15,840 bases of DNA. Source: RGIG5579 sp045590715. Lineage in GTDB: Bacteria > Bacillota > Clostridia > Oscillospirales > SIG627. Below the pieces are notes generated by a model. It saw nothing but the letters and a program-made list of their open reading frames with translations. It ran no database searches and was not told where the DNA came from. Made by a program: the position numbers and the translations under genes. The DNA is taken from contig JAZNRO010000122.1 in assembly GCA_045590715.1 (NCBI GenBank), forward strand, positions 1 through 15,840. The letters are read 5' to 3'. This document shows, piece after piece, positions 14,541-15,840 of this stretch. Within the stretch, counting starts at the first letter, position 1. Each line of letters begins with the position of its first letter.

Positions 14541-14566
14541 AAAAGAGACAAGTGCTTGTCTCTTTT
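14541..14566 (-). terminator. Rho-independent terminator after the SleB/CwlJ-family gene
   Basis: AAAAGAGACAAG (14541-14552) and CTTGTCTCTTTT (14555-14566) form an 11-12 base-pair stem with a tiny loop. On the minus strand it continues into a T-rich run (TTTTTCTTTTT). It begins seven bases after the hydrolase stop at 14573 and insulates the rpsF promoter downstream. Confidence 0.92.
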
Positions 14567-14572
14567 GATCTT

Positions 14573-15310
14573 TTACTTATAAAAACGGTGACCCTCGATC
14601 TCGCAAACGGCCTGTCTTGTCATATCAAACCAGTTTTCTTCGCCCACAAGATAAGGATTGCAGAAATAAAGCGCACCCTGGGAATAGTCGGGACAATAAC
14701 CGGAAAGCACGTAGTCCACGGCTTCCACGGTAGAGGGATCGGGCTGCCAGGTTCCCCAACCTTCATAATTTACCATAGGGTCAAACTGACCGGGAGCCAA
14801 AATAACCTCTTTTACGGTAAAGGGGAATTTCGCACCCTGTACCCGATTTAAAATAACCTGGGTAATGAGCGCCTTGTGAGGGAGAGAGCCGCTTCTAGTT
14901 TCGTGCTCCACGCAGTAAAGAAGAAGAGCGTACTCTTCCGGGCTAACGGTAGCAGTTACAGCAAAGTTTGGCAGGGACTGGCTGGTAGCCAATACCAAGT
15001 GAGAAGAAGAGTCTCTCTTTTCACTTTGAGAAAGACCGAATACACGGCTTTGGAAAGAAGCCTTGTTTACGGTAAATACGTCGCTGGCCTTTGCCATAAG
15101 ATCTTCTTGAGCAGGGATCGGTGCAGTTTTGGTTCCTTCCGCATTTTTTCTCGCTTCTCCGGAACTTACCTCTTCCGCAAAGACGGGCGTCTTATAAAAA
15201 GCGGGCATTACCGGTGCAGGAATGCTGGTGATCAGGAAGGCCAAAACCAAAATCAGGCTTGCTGAAATTACGGATACCGATCCGGAAAGCTCGGCAAGTT
15301 TTTTTGTCAT
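14573..15310 (-). CDS. SleB/CwlJ-family cell wall hydrolase (Hydrolase_2 domain), membrane-anchored or secreted
   Basis: A 245-residue protein. Residues 9-31 are hydrophobic, a signal peptide or anchor; residues about 45-120 are a Ser/Ala-rich linker; the SleB/CwlJ catalytic domain runs from about 124 to the end. HETRSG at 136-141 aligns with the EARGE block of SleB, making E137 the predicted catalytic Glu, followed by ITQVILNRV, FPFTVKEVI, GQFDPM and the terminal GHRFYK. The family includes spore-cortex lytic enzymes acting on muramic-lactam peptidoglycan. ATG 15308-15310 is chosen because AGGAG lies five bases upstream, rather than a Met seven codons earlier. The gene has a perfect sigma-A promoter and its own terminator, which suggests vegetative expression rather than forespore-only use. 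Confidence 0.88.
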   Translation of the reverse strand: MTKKLAELSGSVSVISASLILVLAFLITSIPAPVMPAFYKTPVFAEEVSSGEARKNAEGTKTAPIPAQEDLMAKASDVFTVNKASFQSRVFGLSQSEKRDSSSHLVLATSQSLPNFAVTATVSPEEYALLLYCVEHETRSGSLPHKALITQVILNRVQGAKFPFTVKEVILAPGQFDPMVNYEGWGTWQPDPSTVEAVDYVLSGYCPDYSQGALYFCNPYLVGEENWFDMTRQAVCEIEGHRFYK

Positions 15311-15360
15311 AGATACTCCTGTTTTCATCATTTTTGAACGGATTTCAAAAACCGAGGGTG

Positions 15361-15389
15361 ATTATAGGCAGTTTTTTTGCCATTGTCAA
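15361..15389 (-). promoter_or_regulatory. Consensus sigma-A promoter of the SleB/CwlJ-family gene
   Basis: On the minus strand, a perfect TTGACA (15384-15389), exactly 17 bases, and a perfect TATAAT (15361-15366). The predicted start is near 15354, leaving a leader of about 44 bases before the chosen ATG. Confidence 0.92.
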
Positions 15390-15455
15390 CATTGTTCCCA
15401 GTTTTTTAAAAAATAAGCAATATTTTGTTCATTTTTTATTTTTTTGCCTTTTTTT

Positions 15456-15464
15456 TGATATAAT
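15456..15464 (+). promoter_or_regulatory. Possible extended -10 promoter element on the plus strand
   Basis: TGATATAAT, an extended -10 with a perfect TATAAT (15459-15464). No good -35 is seen at the right distance (TTATTT at 15436-15441). No gene follows on this strand, only the hairpin at 15513-15550. The surrounding DNA is very AT-rich, so chance is a real alternative. Confidence 0.25.
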
Positions 15465-15512
15465 CGGAGCGTTTTTTCAAAACCCTTCATTTAATAATAT
15501 ATATATAATACT

Positions 15513-15550
15513 ATGAAGCCGAAGAAAGCTTTTGCTTTTTCCGGCTTCAT
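15513..15550. terminator. Long hairpin downstream of mutS2, probable terminator
   Basis: ATGAAGCCG (15513-15521) and CGGCTTCAT (15542-15550) are perfect nine-base arms. Inside them another imperfect stem of about seven pairs closes on a four-base loop. It lies 14 bases after the mutS2 stop. The minus-strand trailer is AT-rich but has no clean U run, so it may be a weak terminator, an mRNA 3' end stabiliser, or part of a small RNA. Confidence 0.6.
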
Positions 15551-15564
15551 TGTTTACAATTTGT

Positions 15565-15840
15565 TCACTTTTTCATTTCCAGGATTGTAACGCCTCCGTC
15601 CCCTTCTCCGTATAGGCCAAGACGGAAGGAACGAATGCGGGGATCCTTCTTAAAATAGCGCCAAAGTCCGGCTTTCAAAGCGCCGGTTCCCTTGCCGTGG
15701 ATCACCGTAACGGACTCATATCCGGTAAGCACCACGTCGTCCAGATATTTATCTACCACAAACCAAGCATCGTCGGTAACAAGACCTCTTACATCTACGC
15801 TGTTTGAGGTATGATTTCGGGGGGAGGAAGTGACGCTTCC
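15565..15840 (-). CDS. mutS2: C-terminal Smr domain of MutS2, 5' part outside the window
   Basis: The last 91 residues of a larger protein read from the window edge. VDVRG, a DKYLDDVVLTGYESVTVIHG segment, GKGTGALK, and YGEGDGGVTILEM are the ordered motifs of the Smr domain at the end of MutS2. MutS2 acts in suppression of recombination and, in Bacillus, in splitting collided ribosomes; the Smr domain gives nuclease or ribosome-contact function. The reading frame is open to base 15840, so the gene continues. A free-standing Smr protein is possible, but the spacing of motifs and the ending fit MutS2 better. It ends 14 bases before the hairpin at 15513-15550. Confidence 0.88.
   Translation of the reverse strand, partial: GSVTSSPRNHTSNSVDVRGLVTDDAWFVVDKYLDDVVLTGYESVTVIHGKGTGALKAGLWRYFKKDPRIRSFRLGLYGEGDGGVTILEMKK

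Noticed and set aside
15495..15509. Alternating AT tract as a replication origin or recombination site
   Set aside because: No DnaA boxes, repeats or integrase genes are near; simple AT richness of an intergenic region explains it.
1..15840. CRISPR arrays, insertion sequences, prophage, defence or biosynthetic clusters
   Set aside because: No spaced repeats, transposase, integrase, or toxin-antitoxin signatures were seen; all main frames belong to chromosomal housekeeping or common families.

Overview
This window looks like ordinary, densely packed chromosome from a low-to-moderate GC Bacillota, most likely a spore-forming member of class Clostridia and possibly Lachnospiraceae-like. Supporting signs are strong Shine-Dalgarno sites, consensus sigma-A promoters, a YtvI-type sporulation permease, a SleB/CwlJ-type hydrolase, C+ (zinc-cysteine) forms of ribosomal proteins S18 and L28, the lepA-hemW pair and a DUF1385 protein. 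The genus cannot be told from the sequence alone. I found no mobile element, CRISPR array, tRNA or rRNA.

Left part (1-10774, minus strand): eleven genes run the same way from one visible promoter (-35 at 10769-10774, -10 at 10746-10751). In transcription order they are a TIM-barrel sugar isomerase-like protein, a divergent thymidylate-kinase-like protein, a DJ-1/PfpI protein, a CPBP membrane protease, mltG, rmuC, smpB, lepA, hemW, a PsbP-like lipoprotein and yqhQ (cut by the window edge). Gaps are 19 bases or less and several genes overlap, so translational coupling is likely. The core joins ribosome rescue and translation fidelity (SmpB, LepA), heme trafficking (HemW), DNA maintenance (RmuC), nucleotide supply (Tmk-like) and envelope work (MltG, CPBP, lipoprotein).

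Middle part (10775-12730): a divergent intergenic region carries back-to-back promoters, a cre-like palindrome and a second palindrome just inside the leftward transcript. A lone iron-sulfur-flavoprotein-like gene follows, with its own promoter and terminator. Next comes ytvI, a plus-strand sporulation membrane protein with no visible sigma-A promoter. It ends at a bidirectional terminator shared with the ribosomal operon.

Right part (12741-15840, minus strand): an operon rpsF-ssb-rpsR-secG-rpmB starts at a perfect TTGACA-N17-TATAAT promoter and has a structured leader. Upstream lies a secreted or anchored SleB/CwlJ-family hydrolase, also with a perfect consensus promoter and its own terminator. 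A 254-base AT-rich intergenic region with a long hairpin follows, and then the 3' end of mutS2 (Smr domain).

Eight start codons were placed from ribosome binding sites; seven of them differ from the longest open frame. I see no clearly new multi-gene system. The points most worth checking are the Walker A change in the Tmk-like kinase, the Isf-like cysteine set, secG inside the ribosomal operon with a His/Asp-rich tail, the rpsF leader, and the mutS2/hydrolase intergenic hairpin.
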